Shown: one piece after another, positions 46,087-54,661 of the stretch
Layout: every line of letters begins with the position of its first letter
How positions within the stretch are numbered: position 1 is the stretch's first letter
Origin: Akkermansiaceae bacterium UBA6138
Lineage (GTDB): Bacteria; Verrucomicrobiota; Verrucomicrobiia; Verrucomicrobiales; DEV007
Direction: 5' to 3'
Assembly (NCBI GenBank): GCA_002422425.1
Contig: DIVG01000006.1
Location: forward strand, 1 to 64,000
DNA length: 64,000 nt
Notes under the pieces: generated by a model
Told to the model about the DNA's origin: nothing
The model's database searches: none
The model's input: only the letters and a program-made list of their open reading frames with translations
Program-made: the position numbers and the translations under genes

Positions 46087-46812
46087 ATGAGCTTCCGCCT
46101 GCTTTTCCTCACCATCATCGCCATCGGAGCGACCCTGCCCCCCCTCCAGACAAGGGCGGCACTAAACCCGAATGATGAGTATATCATCGTATCGGGAGGC
46201 CCGGCGCTGCAATACTGGGAAGGCTACCGTCGCGAAGCCCACCGCCACGACCGGTGGTGGGGCAACTTCATCAGGACGGCCCGCTTCCGCATTGAACAGC
46301 TGCAAAAGGCGAGCAACAACACCGTCAACATCACCTGGATGGTCTACCGCCCCGGCTACGAGTCACGCGCCACCGAGGACGGACAGCCTCTCATCGAGAA
46401 TATTGAGAGCGTTCGCGACAAATACCGTGTCAACCTACTCTGGTTTAACGATGGCGACGAGATCATCAATTACATCAACACCGGCCAGAATCGGAATGCC
46501 GTCAAGGTCTCGGGCTTCGAATTCTTCGGACACTCAAACAAGTTTTGCTTCGTCTTCGACTACAGCAATCACATCCTCGGCGCTTCAAAATCCTTCCTCC
46601 ATCAGGGCGATCTCAAGCGACTCAACCGCAAGGCCTTCGCCAAAGGAGCTTACGCCAAAAGCTGGGGTTGCCACAGCGGTGAATCCTTCAGCCAGGAGTT
46701 TCGCCGCGTCACCGGAGTGAAGATGATTGGGGCGATCGGGAAAACCGATTATTCGGAATCGTATAAGGGAACGCTGCCTTTCGTTTCCAACGGCGGGCGT
46801 TGGGGCAGCTAG
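46087..46812 (+). CDS. Secreted protein with possible caspase-like His/Cys pair
   Basis: From the ATG at 46087 the protein has 241 residues with a signal peptide (about 1-24). I do not recognise a named family. A hydrophobic strand ends in GHSNK (His149, VSGFEFFGHS) and a later segment has SWGCHSGES (Cys195). In caspase-like folds the catalytic His and Cys follow two strands in this order, with Cys in a short CxSG-like turn, so a cysteine-peptidase fold is a reasonable guess. It lies between the amidase and bioB genes. Without structure prediction the enzymatic call stays weak. Confidence 0.45.
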   Translation: MSFRLLFLTIIAIGATLPPLQTRAALNPNDEYIIVSGGPALQYWEGYRREAHRHDRWWGNFIRTARFRIEQLQKASNNTVNITWMVYRPGYESRATEDGQPLIENIESVRDKYRVNLLWFNDGDEIINYINTGQNRNAVKVSGFEFFGHSNKFCFVFDYSNHILGASKSFLHQGDLKRLNRKAFAKGAYAKSWGCHSGESFSQEFRRVTGVKMIGAIGKTDYSESYKGTLPFVSNGGRWGS

Positions 46813-46895
46813 AAAGTTGTAACAATTAGGTGAAATCTCCCGATTTCGTGGTCCACTTCCCAGTCTCTTCGAAATTCGACAACCGACCTTCACCG

Positions 46896-47891
46896 ATGCA
46901 GTTCAACGAACTCAAGCAGCTCCACTCGCTCCCCTTTTTTGATCTCATCCAGCGCTCGCGCAGAGTGCACGAGGAAAACTGGCCGCAAAATGAAGTCCAG
47001 TTGTGCACGCTCCTCAGCATCAAAACCGGCGGCTGCTCCGAGGATTGTTCCTACTGCGCCCAGTCGGCCCGCTACACCACCGACGTGGCAGCGGAGCGAC
47101 TGATGGAGAAGGACGACATCCTCGCCCGCGCCCGCGAGGCTCTTGAGAACGGATCGACCCGATTCTGCATGGGGGCTGCCTGGAAAGGCGTCAGAGATGG
47201 CACGAAGCGGTTTGAGCAGGTTCTCGACATCGTTGAGAGCGTCAGCGAGCTCGGCATGGAAGTGTGCACAACCCTCGGTGAACTCGGTCCCGCCGAAGCG
47301 GCAAAACTCAAAGAGGCCGGGGTGACTGCCTACAATCACAACATCGACACCTCTCCGGAGCATTACGGCAACATCGTCTCGACACACACCTTTCAGGACA
47401 GACTCAACACCCTGCGCCACGTCCAGGATGCGGGAATGTCGGTCTGTTCGGGCGGTATTCTCGGCCTTGGCGAAACAACAGACGACAGGCTCAAGATGCT
47501 CGAGATCCTCAGCAATTTCAATCCCCAGCCCGAGAGCGTTCCGATCAACTCCCTTGTTCCCATTCCGGGCACCCCGCTGGCGGAATCTCAGGGTGTTGAC
47601 TCCTTCGAGGTGGTCAGGATGATCGCCCTCGCCCGCCTTGCAATCCCCCGGGCCAAGGTTCGTCTCTCGGCCGGTCGCAAGCAAATGAGCGAAGAACTCC
47701 AAACTCTTTGTTTCTTCGCGGGAGCCAATTCCATTTTCTACGGTGACAAACTTCTCACGACCGGAAATCCCCAGTCCCAGGCCGACCTCGCCCTGCTGAA
47801 AAAACTGGGACTCCAGCCGCAGAAACCCAACCGCTCCCTCGTCGCCCCTGATACCGAGGACTCCCGACCGCTCACGCCTGCACTTGCCTGA
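46896..47891 (+). CDS. bioB: Biotin synthase
   Basis: The 331-residue radical-SAM enzyme has the CxxxCxxC cluster motif (CSEDCSYCAQ) and the BioB-specific YNHNIDTSPEHY and GETTDDRL. It inserts sulfur into dethiobiotin. The ATG at 46896 starts at the usual BioB N-terminus (MQFNELKQLHSLPF); a GTG at 46830 would add 22 residues that look like leader. It is 13 bp upstream of folP. No other biotin genes are in the window. Confidence 0.95.
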   Translation: MQFNELKQLHSLPFFDLIQRSRRVHEENWPQNEVQLCTLLSIKTGGCSEDCSYCAQSARYTTDVAAERLMEKDDILARAREALENGSTRFCMGAAWKGVRDGTKRFEQVLDIVESVSELGMEVCTTLGELGPAEAAKLKEAGVTAYNHNIDTSPEHYGNIVSTHTFQDRLNTLRHVQDAGMSVCSGGILGLGETTDDRLKMLEILSNFNPQPESVPINSLVPIPGTPLAESQGVDSFEVVRMIALARLAIPRAKVRLSAGRKQMSEELQTLCFFAGANSIFYGDKLLTTGNPQSQADLALLKKLGLQPQKPNRSLVAPDTEDSRPLTPALA

Positions 47892-47904
47892 AGCAGGGTG
47901 AATC

Positions 47905-48744
47905 ATGAAATGGCGGTGCCTCCATCACCTCTTCGACCTGGATGAGCAGGGAGAGATCATGGGCATCGTCAACACGACCCCCGATTCTTTTTCCGACGGC
48001 GGGAAGTTTGAATCGGTCGATATGGCACTGGCCCACGCCCGGCGGCTTATCGAAGAAGGGGCGGCGATTATCGATATCGGCGGGGAATCGACCCGTCCGG
48101 GAGCGGAGGAAGTCGACGAGGCCGGAGAGCTTGCCCGTGTTCTTCCCGTGGTCGCAGGCCTCGCGAAAGAGTTTCCCGGCACCGCCCTTTCGATCGATAC
48201 CTGCAAGGCCGGCGTGGCTCGCGCGGCGGTTGAGGCCGGGGCGTCCATCATCAACGACGTGAGCGGTTTCCGCGATCCGGAAATGGTCGCCGTGGCGGCA
48301 GCGAGCGGAGCCGGACTTGTCGTGATGCACATGAAGGGCACGCCGCGAACGATGCAGCAAGACCCGTCCTATTCGGATCTGCGTGGAGAGATCACCGCCT
48401 TTTTCCGGGATCGCTTCACCGCCTTGACCTCTGCCGGCGTAAAACCGGAATCGATCGTTTTTGACCCCGGAATCGGTTTTGGAAAAACGCTGGAGCACAA
48501 CCTCGCCATTTTGCGTCAGCTCAATCAGTTCACCGTGGAGGGACGCCCTCTCCTGCTGGGCGTTTCCCGGAAGTCCTTCATCGGTAAACTGGTCGGTTCG
48601 GACGACCTCAGCGACCGCCACTGGCCGACGATCGCGATCACCTCCCATGCCCGCGAGCTGGGGGTTCCTCTGCATCGCGTCCACGACGTGAAGCCCAATC
48701 TTGAAGCTCTTCGCATGACCGAGGCGATCCTTCAATCCGGCTGA
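47905..48744 (+). CDS. folP: Dihydropteroate synthase
   Basis: The 279-residue TIM-barrel protein carries the two DHPS signatures: GIVNTTPDSFSDGG near the start and the DIGGESTRPGA motif, followed by LSIDTCKA, NDVSGFRD, VVMHMKG and the late GVSRKSFIG (Lys/Arg and Ser of the pABA/phosphate site). It condenses dihydropterin pyrophosphate with p-aminobenzoate and is the sulfonamide target. It follows bioB by 13 bp and is convergent with the M48 gene. Confidence 0.96.
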   Translation: MKWRCLHHLFDLDEQGEIMGIVNTTPDSFSDGGKFESVDMALAHARRLIEEGAAIIDIGGESTRPGAEEVDEAGELARVLPVVAGLAKEFPGTALSIDTCKAGVARAAVEAGASIINDVSGFRDPEMVAVAAASGAGLVVMHMKGTPRTMQQDPSYSDLRGEITAFFRDRFTALTSAGVKPESIVFDPGIGFGKTLEHNLAILRQLNQFTVEGRPLLLGVSRKSFIGKLVGSDDLSDRHWPTIAITSHARELGVPLHRVHDVKPNLEALRMTEAILQSG

Positions 48745-48750
48745 CGGGAG

Positions 48751-50724
48751 TCAGACCAGCTTTGCGGTGCGGACAAAAGGCGGAATCGGACACCCGATCG
48801 CGTCGGCGACGGCACGAATCAATTCCGCCTCGCGACTGGAAACACCATCGTCGGCCATGACACTGAGGCTGCAGGCCTCAAGGAGTCGTTTTTTCACCAT
48901 AGGCGAGGCCCCGGCAAAATCGGCAAGGGCGTCACGGATTCGGTCGAGCCCGCACTGGTCACCGGTTTTAAAAGAAATCCTGACCGCACCGTCCTCACTC
49001 AGGTGGCGAACCGCCCCGGCGAAGGCCGCCTTGACTGCTGATTCGTCTGCGGGATGGCTCATCGCCGCAAGCGTGGAGAGAAGGATACCCGCCTGATCCC
49101 GCAGCGGTGCGACCCTGGTAAACCGAATGCGTTCAGGGCCGCGTCTCTCGAAGTGGCTGTCGAGATGGCGAGTGATTACCTGCAGGAGCATAAACTCAAA
49201 TAAATCGATGCTCTCATCGCTCTCAATGAGATGCTGTATGATCGCTTTGAATCGTCCATACTCAGCCGGCGAAAGGTGGCGGAGGGCCGGCAAGGCGAGA
49301 TCGATGAGGCCGATTTTCACTGCCGAGTGGATCGCATTGACCTCGTTGAATAACTGGACAACAAGAAAACAGGTCGCTTCGTCGGTCTCCCTTTGAAGCC
49401 TCATGAGCTCGGAATGGCGAAGCTCTTCGTCCTGAGCAAGGAGCAAGGCAAAGATCATAGACTGGGCACCGGCATGGGAGCGACAAGCTTCGAGCCAGTG
49501 GCGGGGCAGATTCTCGTGTATCTCTTTTCCAAGAGCGATATGCTCGGGATGGAGAGAACTCAAACTCTCAAAGGCCCCGTCGGAACGCAACGGTGACTCG
49601 GCACCGGCATCATTCAGAAACAACCCCGGAAGGGAGGGGGGGAAGACACGCGCGCCGGACTGAGTCGACTGACGGGTTGCGGCCGGCTCACTCTTTTCGG
49701 AAATCGGACGCAGGCTCGTTTCGCGAAACTCGCCCCTCCAATGAGGGAGAAGCCGGGCGATACGCTCCGGTAACGGGGGATGAGTCGCAAAGACGGAGGA
49801 AGAAAGGGCGCTCCCGAAAAAGAGGTGGCTGGCGTCTCTGGCCATGGGGTGGCTCACCTGCGAACCGGAATGAAGGCCGCCGATTTTCAACAGGGCGCCG
49901 GCAATGCCATCGGGATTGCGGGTGAACTGCACCGCCGACGCATCGGCCAGGAACTCTCGCTGACGCGAGACCGATGCTTTGATAAGGCCCGCAAAAAAGC
50001 TGCCCACGTAGCCGATAATAAGGAGCCCCGCCCCGGCCACCAGCATGATGAGAGCCAAGCCCGCTCCCTCTTTGCGATTAGAACTCAAGTTTCCCCGAAA
50101 GGCGTTGCGGAGGATAATCTCTCCGATAAGAGCAAGGAAGAGAATCCCGAAAAGCAGGCCCATGAGGCGCATATTAAGGCGCATGTCGCCGTTAAGGATG
50201 TGGGAAAACTCGTGGGCGATGACCCCCTGGAGCTCATCGCGGGTAAGTAGAGTCATGCAACCCCGGGTCACGCCGACAACCGCATCGCCCGGCGTTCGCC
50301 CGGCGGCAAAAGCATTGATCGAGTCTTCGGAATCCATCACAAAAACCGTGGGCACAGGGACACCCGAGGCGATCGCCATTTCCTCGACAAGATTGAGGAG
50401 ACGCCGCTCGTGGAAATGAGTCGTGTTGATATCGACCTCACGCCCGCCCAACTCGCGGGCAACCACTTCACCACCGCCGGAGAGCTGCAGCGTTTTAAAG
50501 GTCGAGGCAAGGAAGACAACGCCCCCCGTCCCGACGGCGGAAAAAAAGAGGATGGACGGATCCCAGAGGACCAGCTGCCCCCCTTCCTCCGGCTCAAGGA
50601 AAAACAAGATCCCGACAACGAGGAAATACACCGAAGCGATGATTCCGAGAATGGCGAGGATAAAATAGAAGATGAGAAGCCGCGTTTTTTTACGAGCCAC
50701 TTCCTGATGTTCAAAAAAATCCAT
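48751..50724 (-). CDS. M48 (HtpX-like) metallopeptidase with TerB-like C-terminal region
   Basis: The 657-residue protein has N-terminal membrane helices (about 15-40 and 58-75), an M48 catalytic domain with HEFSH at 171-175, further membrane helices at about 190-260, and the distal QREFLADASAV Glu. From about 350 the sequence leaves the HtpX family (which ends near 300). The last 60 residues (LLEACSLSVMADDGVSSREAELIRAVADAIG) resemble TerB-like domains. It follows lemA by 59 bp; LemA-HtpX/M48 pairs are common in bacteria. The long C-terminal part may add a regulatory or binding function. Confidence 0.85.
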   Translation of the reverse strand: MDFFEHQEVARKKTRLLIFYFILAILGIIASVYFLVVGILFFLEPEEGGQLVLWDPSILFFSAVGTGGVVFLASTFKTLQLSGGGEVVARELGGREVDINTTHFHERRLLNLVEEMAIASGVPVPTVFVMDSEDSINAFAAGRTPGDAVVGVTRGCMTLLTRDELQGVIAHEFSHILNGDMRLNMRLMGLLFGILFLALIGEIILRNAFRGNLSSNRKEGAGLALIMLVAGAGLLIIGYVGSFFAGLIKASVSRQREFLADASAVQFTRNPDGIAGALLKIGGLHSGSQVSHPMARDASHLFFGSALSSSVFATHPPLPERIARLLPHWRGEFRETSLRPISEKSEPAATRQSTQSGARVFPPSLPGLFLNDAGAESPLRSDGAFESLSSLHPEHIALGKEIHENLPRHWLEACRSHAGAQSMIFALLLAQDEELRHSELMRLQRETDEATCFLVVQLFNEVNAIHSAVKIGLIDLALPALRHLSPAEYGRFKAIIQHLIESDESIDLFEFMLLQVITRHLDSHFERRGPERIRFTRVAPLRDQAGILLSTLAAMSHPADESAVKAAFAGAVRHLSEDGAVRISFKTGDQCGLDRIRDALADFAGASPMVKKRLLEACSLSVMADDGVSSREAELIRAVADAIGCPIPPFVRTAKLV

Positions 50725-50783
50725 GGCGTGAAGCTACGGCCGCACCAGCTCGCAAGGGATCCCGGCGGAAAAGCAAGGTCACT

Positions 50784-51374
50784 TCAGAATTTCACTGCGA
50801 CGCTGGCGCGCTCGGCGTCATCCGAAACCTCAAAAGCGGTTGCCGGGACGAAACGGAAAAAACCGGCGATGAGGTTCGAGGGGAACATCTCCAGCTTGTT
50901 GTTGAAGTGCATGACCGAATCATTATAGGCCTGACGGGCAAAAGCCACCTTGGATTCGGTCGAGGTGAGCTCCTCCTGCAACTGCAGCATATTCTGATTG
51001 CTGCGCAATTCAGGGTAGTTCTCCGAGAGAGCAAAGAGGCGACCGAGGGCACCGCCTAGCCCCGAGTCAGCACTGGCGAGACTCTGCATTGATCCCCCGT
51101 CCGCGGGGGAGGCATGCTCCCGAGCCGAGGTCGCAGCGTTACGGGCCGCAATCACCGCCTCAAGCGTCTCGCGTTCATGCTGCATGAAGGATTTTACCGT
51201 CTCAACGAGGTTCGGAATGAGGTCGTAGCGGCGCTTCAACTGCACATCGATCTGGGCGAAGGCGTTCTTGTAACGGTTCCGGAGCTGCACGAGCGCGTTA
51301 TATAATCCGATGACAAAAAAAAGCGGCACGACAAAGGCAGCGGCGACGACGAGGGTGGTGAAGAGGGGAGTCAT
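50784..51374 (-). CDS. lemA: LemA family protein
   Basis: The 196-residue protein has one N-terminal membrane segment (about 6-28) and a helical LemA domain with NALVQLRNRYKNAFAQIDVQLKRRYDLIPNLVETVK near its start and QAYNDSVMHFNNKLEMFPSNLIA at the end. Topology is N-out with a cytoplasmic coiled domain in most members. It directly precedes the M48 peptidase gene, the usual pairing. Biological role remains uncertain in the family. Confidence 0.93.
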   Translation of the reverse strand: MTPLFTTLVVAAAFVVPLFFVIGLYNALVQLRNRYKNAFAQIDVQLKRRYDLIPNLVETVKSFMQHERETLEAVIAARNAATSAREHASPADGGSMQSLASADSGLGGALGRLFALSENYPELRSNQNMLQLQEELTSTESKVAFARQAYNDSVMHFNNKLEMFPSNLIAGFFRFVPATAFEVSDDAERASVAVKF

Positions 51375-51634
51375 ATCGATACGGAGTACTGGCTTAACCC
51401 TACCCGCAGTTCCCGGGAGGATCCAGCCTCAAGATGACCCGACGACGCGCTCGTAGCTATTACAATACCGCCTCCGAATTCTATTCGCCCTCAATGCGAA
51501 CCCGTCGATTCTCAAGGACTGCGCCCGGAGCGGCAAAAAGTTGAAAGGATGCGCTTGTTTTATCAATAATTCTAATATATTTTAAAATTCAACGGGTTTT
51601 CAGCCGGAGAAATCTCAAATTTTATCCTAGATCC

Positions 51635-52558
51635 ATGTTTTGTTCCCTTGCCTATCTCCCACTTCTCGGCAGCATCAAGGCTACTCTGGATCAACCTGTC
51701 TTCCCGGGGAAGATACTCGTCTGGCTGCTTTTCATGCTCTCCATCGCCGGTTGGGTCATGATCATTTCGAAAGCGATTCAATTGTCGAAGATGAAGCGCT
51801 TCGACCGGGCTTTCACTGATCGTCTCCGCAAGTCCAGAACGACCCTCGAGATATTTGAGCAGGGCTGGGAGGACGAGCTCTCCCTCAAATATTTGATCTA
51901 CCTTGCGGGCGCGCGCGAAGCCGCTTTCCAACTGCTGGGATCGCGCGAACCGCAGGAAATGATGCAACTCCGCATCAGGGAAGCAGGAAGGCTCGCGGGA
52001 CGCCAACTGGAATTCCTACGGATGGCGTTTCACACCGGCTACCAGGCGGCGATTGGTCGATTGCAGTCCGGGATTGAGGAATTTCGTTTCCTTGCCACCG
52101 CAGCGATCCTGATCGGGACTTTCGGACTGGTCTGGACTCTGATGACGGGATTCGAAACAGCGAGAGAGTTTGCCGAAATCGCCCCCGAGGTCGGCGGAGC
52201 GCTAGGATACTTTGTTCTCGCCCTGATCGTCGCCACTCCCGCCATGCTCGCCCGAATCGGTTTTGAGGCCACCGTGCAAAAACGCAAACAGGAGCTTGAG
52301 CGCTTTCGCGACGACATCAACCGCCTTTTTGAACGCAGCTTTGCCGGCGGCGTGACACCCGCCAGCTCCGGCGACTCAGAGTCGATCAAGGAATCGGGGG
52401 CTTCGGACGGGGACGGAAAATCCGCCGATCCCGGCGACGGGAAGAAACGCTACCACTCCATCCGCGACCGGCTCCTGCGGCCGGATGCGAACGACCGGGG
52501 GGAGCGTTTCGGCGTGAATCCCATCGGCCGCCAGGCGGCCGCGGTCAGAGGTTATTAG
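51635..52558 (+). CDS. MotA/TolQ/ExbB-type proton-channel protein
   Basis: The 307-residue protein has a first membrane helix at about 27-47, a cytoplasmic loop (50-145) and two helices at about 148-170 and 188-208, the ExbB/TolQ layout. The helix region TFGLVWTLMTGFE is typical of the family. A soluble tail of about 80 residues (225-307), rich in Gly, Ser, Asp and Arg, is not part of the core. No ExbD/TolR gene lies next to it. A distant OmpA-like protein at 61.9 kb has an N-terminal membrane anchor but is not an obvious partner. Confidence 0.82.
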   Translation: MFCSLAYLPLLGSIKATLDQPVFPGKILVWLLFMLSIAGWVMIISKAIQLSKMKRFDRAFTDRLRKSRTTLEIFEQGWEDELSLKYLIYLAGAREAAFQLLGSREPQEMMQLRIREAGRLAGRQLEFLRMAFHTGYQAAIGRLQSGIEEFRFLATAAILIGTFGLVWTLMTGFETAREFAEIAPEVGGALGYFVLALIVATPAMLARIGFEATVQKRKQELERFRDDINRLFERSFAGGVTPASSGDSESIKESGASDGDGKSADPGDGKKRYHSIRDRLLRPDANDRGERFGVNPIGRQAAAVRGY

Positions 52559-52581
52559 CATGTTATGAGATCTTCCCCCGC

Positions 52582-53469
52582 ATGACTCTCCCGCACGTTC
52601 TTATCATTGGTCACGGATATGTCGGGTCTCAACTGGCCCTTCAACTCGATGAGGCCGGTTTCCCCGTCAGTGCCGTAAATCGCACGGCCGAAAGCGGCCT
52701 GCCCTATCCCGTTCTGCAAGGCGACGTTTCATCGCCGGAATCCATCCGCCTGGTCGCTGCCGAACTGAAAAACAGCGCCACCCGATGTATCGTCCACTGC
52801 GCCAGCTCAGGCCATGGAGGGGCTGCCGCCTATCGATCGGTTTTCCTAGACGGATTGAAAAACCTTCACGAAGTCTTTCCGGGTGTGCCTGTTCTTTTCA
52901 CCAGCAGCAGCAGCGTCTATGGGCAGATCGACGGATCGATCGTCGATGAAAACTCCGAAACCGCACCCGATCGGGAAACAAGCCGACTTCTTTGCGAGGC
53001 GGAAAACCTGACCCGTCACGCCGGCGGTATCGCCCTCCGACTTGCCGGGATTTACGGACCGGGGCGCTCCGTTCATGTGAAAAAAATGCTCGAAGGCACC
53101 GCCACCATAGAAGAGGGTGCGGTCAGCCGTTACCTGAATCAAATTCATCGCCATGACGCCGTCGGGGCGATCAGGCACCTCATCTCCAGCGGAGCCGCAA
53201 CGTTTCGCGGGCGGCTCTTCAACGTTGTCGACGATACCCCTCTCACGCAACGCGAATGCTACGAGGGGCTCGCCACCCTCTTCCAACTGCCCCTCCCCCC
53301 CGAGGCCCCCGCCGTGCTCGATCGCAAACGTGCCTGGACTAACAAAATCGTTTCGAACGCAGCCCTTCGGGCGACCGGGTGGAAACCCGTTTACCCCTCT
53401 TTTCTCGATGCCGTGAGGTTCGATACCACTCTCGTCCCCTCGATCCGGGCAGCCGTCGATGCGCCTTAG
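52582..53469 (+). CDS. Atypical SDR/NAD(P)-dependent epimerase-like protein
   Basis: The 295-residue protein has a Rossmann start (VLIIGHGYVGSQLA), SSSSVYGQ in the Ser position of the active site and GIYGPGR. The YxxxK pair is not at its usual place (SRLLCEAE instead), so catalysis by the standard SDR mechanism is doubtful. The pattern fits the atypical SDR/YeeZ group. Substrate unknown. It is 23 bp after the ExbB-like gene and ends 10 bp before the convergent methyltransferase. Confidence 0.78.
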   Translation: MTLPHVLIIGHGYVGSQLALQLDEAGFPVSAVNRTAESGLPYPVLQGDVSSPESIRLVAAELKNSATRCIVHCASSGHGGAAAYRSVFLDGLKNLHEVFPGVPVLFTSSSSVYGQIDGSIVDENSETAPDRETSRLLCEAENLTRHAGGIALRLAGIYGPGRSVHVKKMLEGTATIEEGAVSRYLNQIHRHDAVGAIRHLISSGAATFRGRLFNVVDDTPLTQRECYEGLATLFQLPLPPEAPAVLDRKRAWTNKIVSNAALRATGWKPVYPSFLDAVRFDTTLVPSIRAAVDAP

Positions 53470-53479
53470 CAGAGCCCCT

Positions 53480-54616
53480 TTAAATCCTCAACTCCATGAC
53501 CTTGAACTGCTGCCCCATCAGTGAGGGATGCGTCAGGGTCTGAAACTGACGCAGGCGCTTCGCCGTGGCAGCATCGGGAACCTGTCCCTCAAGCGAGAGC
53601 AGCCAGGGGCGAGCCGCATCAATCAGAAAGTGGTGCTGGTCCGTGAATCGTGAGCGTTTCAGCCCGGACCGGACCGCCGCCTCCTCCAGACGGGTAAAGT
53701 CAAGATGAGCCGTGATGTCCTGCCGCCCCGGCGAAGCGAAGGGATCTTCACTTGCACGATGCCCCTGGTAACAGCGCAAAGTGCCGGTGCGCCTTGAGGG
53801 GGCGTAATAATCAACGCGTTCGTAGCCGTAATCAATGATCCACCAGATTCCCTTTTCCTCGAAAAGCGTCGCATTTTCCGCCATCCAGTGATCGACCGAG
53901 AGAGCAACTTCGGTGTGATAACCGTCGCAAAAGCCATGCCCCAATTCAGCGGCGAAAGGCCTCAGCGGCTCCGGTAGAGACCGCGACACCCAGGCCAGGC
54001 CGTCGCCACTCCCGTTCAACCCGACACAGCGCTCGTGCCACTCCCCCTCCAGGTAAACAAGGCAGTGAACGGGAAAAGCATCGAGGAGCTCGTTGCACAG
54101 AAATAGCCCGCAGGATGCCTTTGCCGCAGCGACATCCCCGACCACCTCGATTCCCCTCCCTTCAGGGTCTCTCGCAAGACGCTCCTCCAGGGCCGCCCGC
54201 ACTGCCGGGCGCGGTTCGATGATTCGGTAGACCACATCTCCGGCAAAAACCGGGTCGATTGCGCGCAAGCCCGACATCACATCCCTCGCGAGACGCCCAT
54301 CGTGAGCCCCCTGCTCCACGATTACGGGCCTTCCGGCCCCGCCAAACTCCCCCTGCCACGCGCTGCGGAAAGCATGAGCCAGCAGAAATCCGAACGTCGC
54401 GCCCACTGAAACACTGGTGTAGAAATCCCCCGGGCGGCCGATCACCCTGGAAAAAGGCTCCGTATAATAACCGTAATCATCATGGTAAAGTGATATTTCC
54501 ATGAACTCGACAAAAGACATCGAGATGTCCGGACTTTTCGCTATTCTTTGAAAGACGAGATCGAAAAGGGGCGTATCTTCTGTGCCGTCGGGGTGTCTTT
54601 CCCTTGTCTTTTGCAT
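53480..54616 (-). CDS. MidA/NDUFAF7-like SAM-dependent methyltransferase
   Basis: The 378-residue protein is of the DUF185/MidA family. Its start has SFVEFMEISLYHDDYGYYT and GRPGDFYTSVSVGATFG; the SAM site region has VIVEQGAHDGRLARDV; CNELLDAFPVHC and WWIIDYGYERVDYY follow. The eukaryotic relative NDUFAF7 methylates an Arg of complex I; a bacterial substrate is not known. The chosen ATG at 54614-54616 lies 45 bp from the divergent PBP start. The open frame upstream runs on through that gene and is not real coding. Confidence 0.88.
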   Translation of the reverse strand: MQKTRERHPDGTEDTPLFDLVFQRIAKSPDISMSFVEFMEISLYHDDYGYYTEPFSRVIGRPGDFYTSVSVGATFGFLLAHAFRSAWQGEFGGAGRPVIVEQGAHDGRLARDVMSGLRAIDPVFAGDVVYRIIEPRPAVRAALEERLARDPEGRGIEVVGDVAAAKASCGLFLCNELLDAFPVHCLVYLEGEWHERCVGLNGSGDGLAWVSRSLPEPLRPFAAELGHGFCDGYHTEVALSVDHWMAENATLFEEKGIWWIIDYGYERVDYYAPSRRTGTLRCYQGHRASEDPFASPGRQDITAHLDFTRLEEAAVRSGLKRSRFTDQHHFLIDAARPWLLSLEGQVPDAATAKRLRQFQTLTHPSLMGQQFKVMELRI

Positions 54617-54661
54617 CGACCGATACCCTAACGCTTCAAACCCTTTTGACAAAATCCTTCC

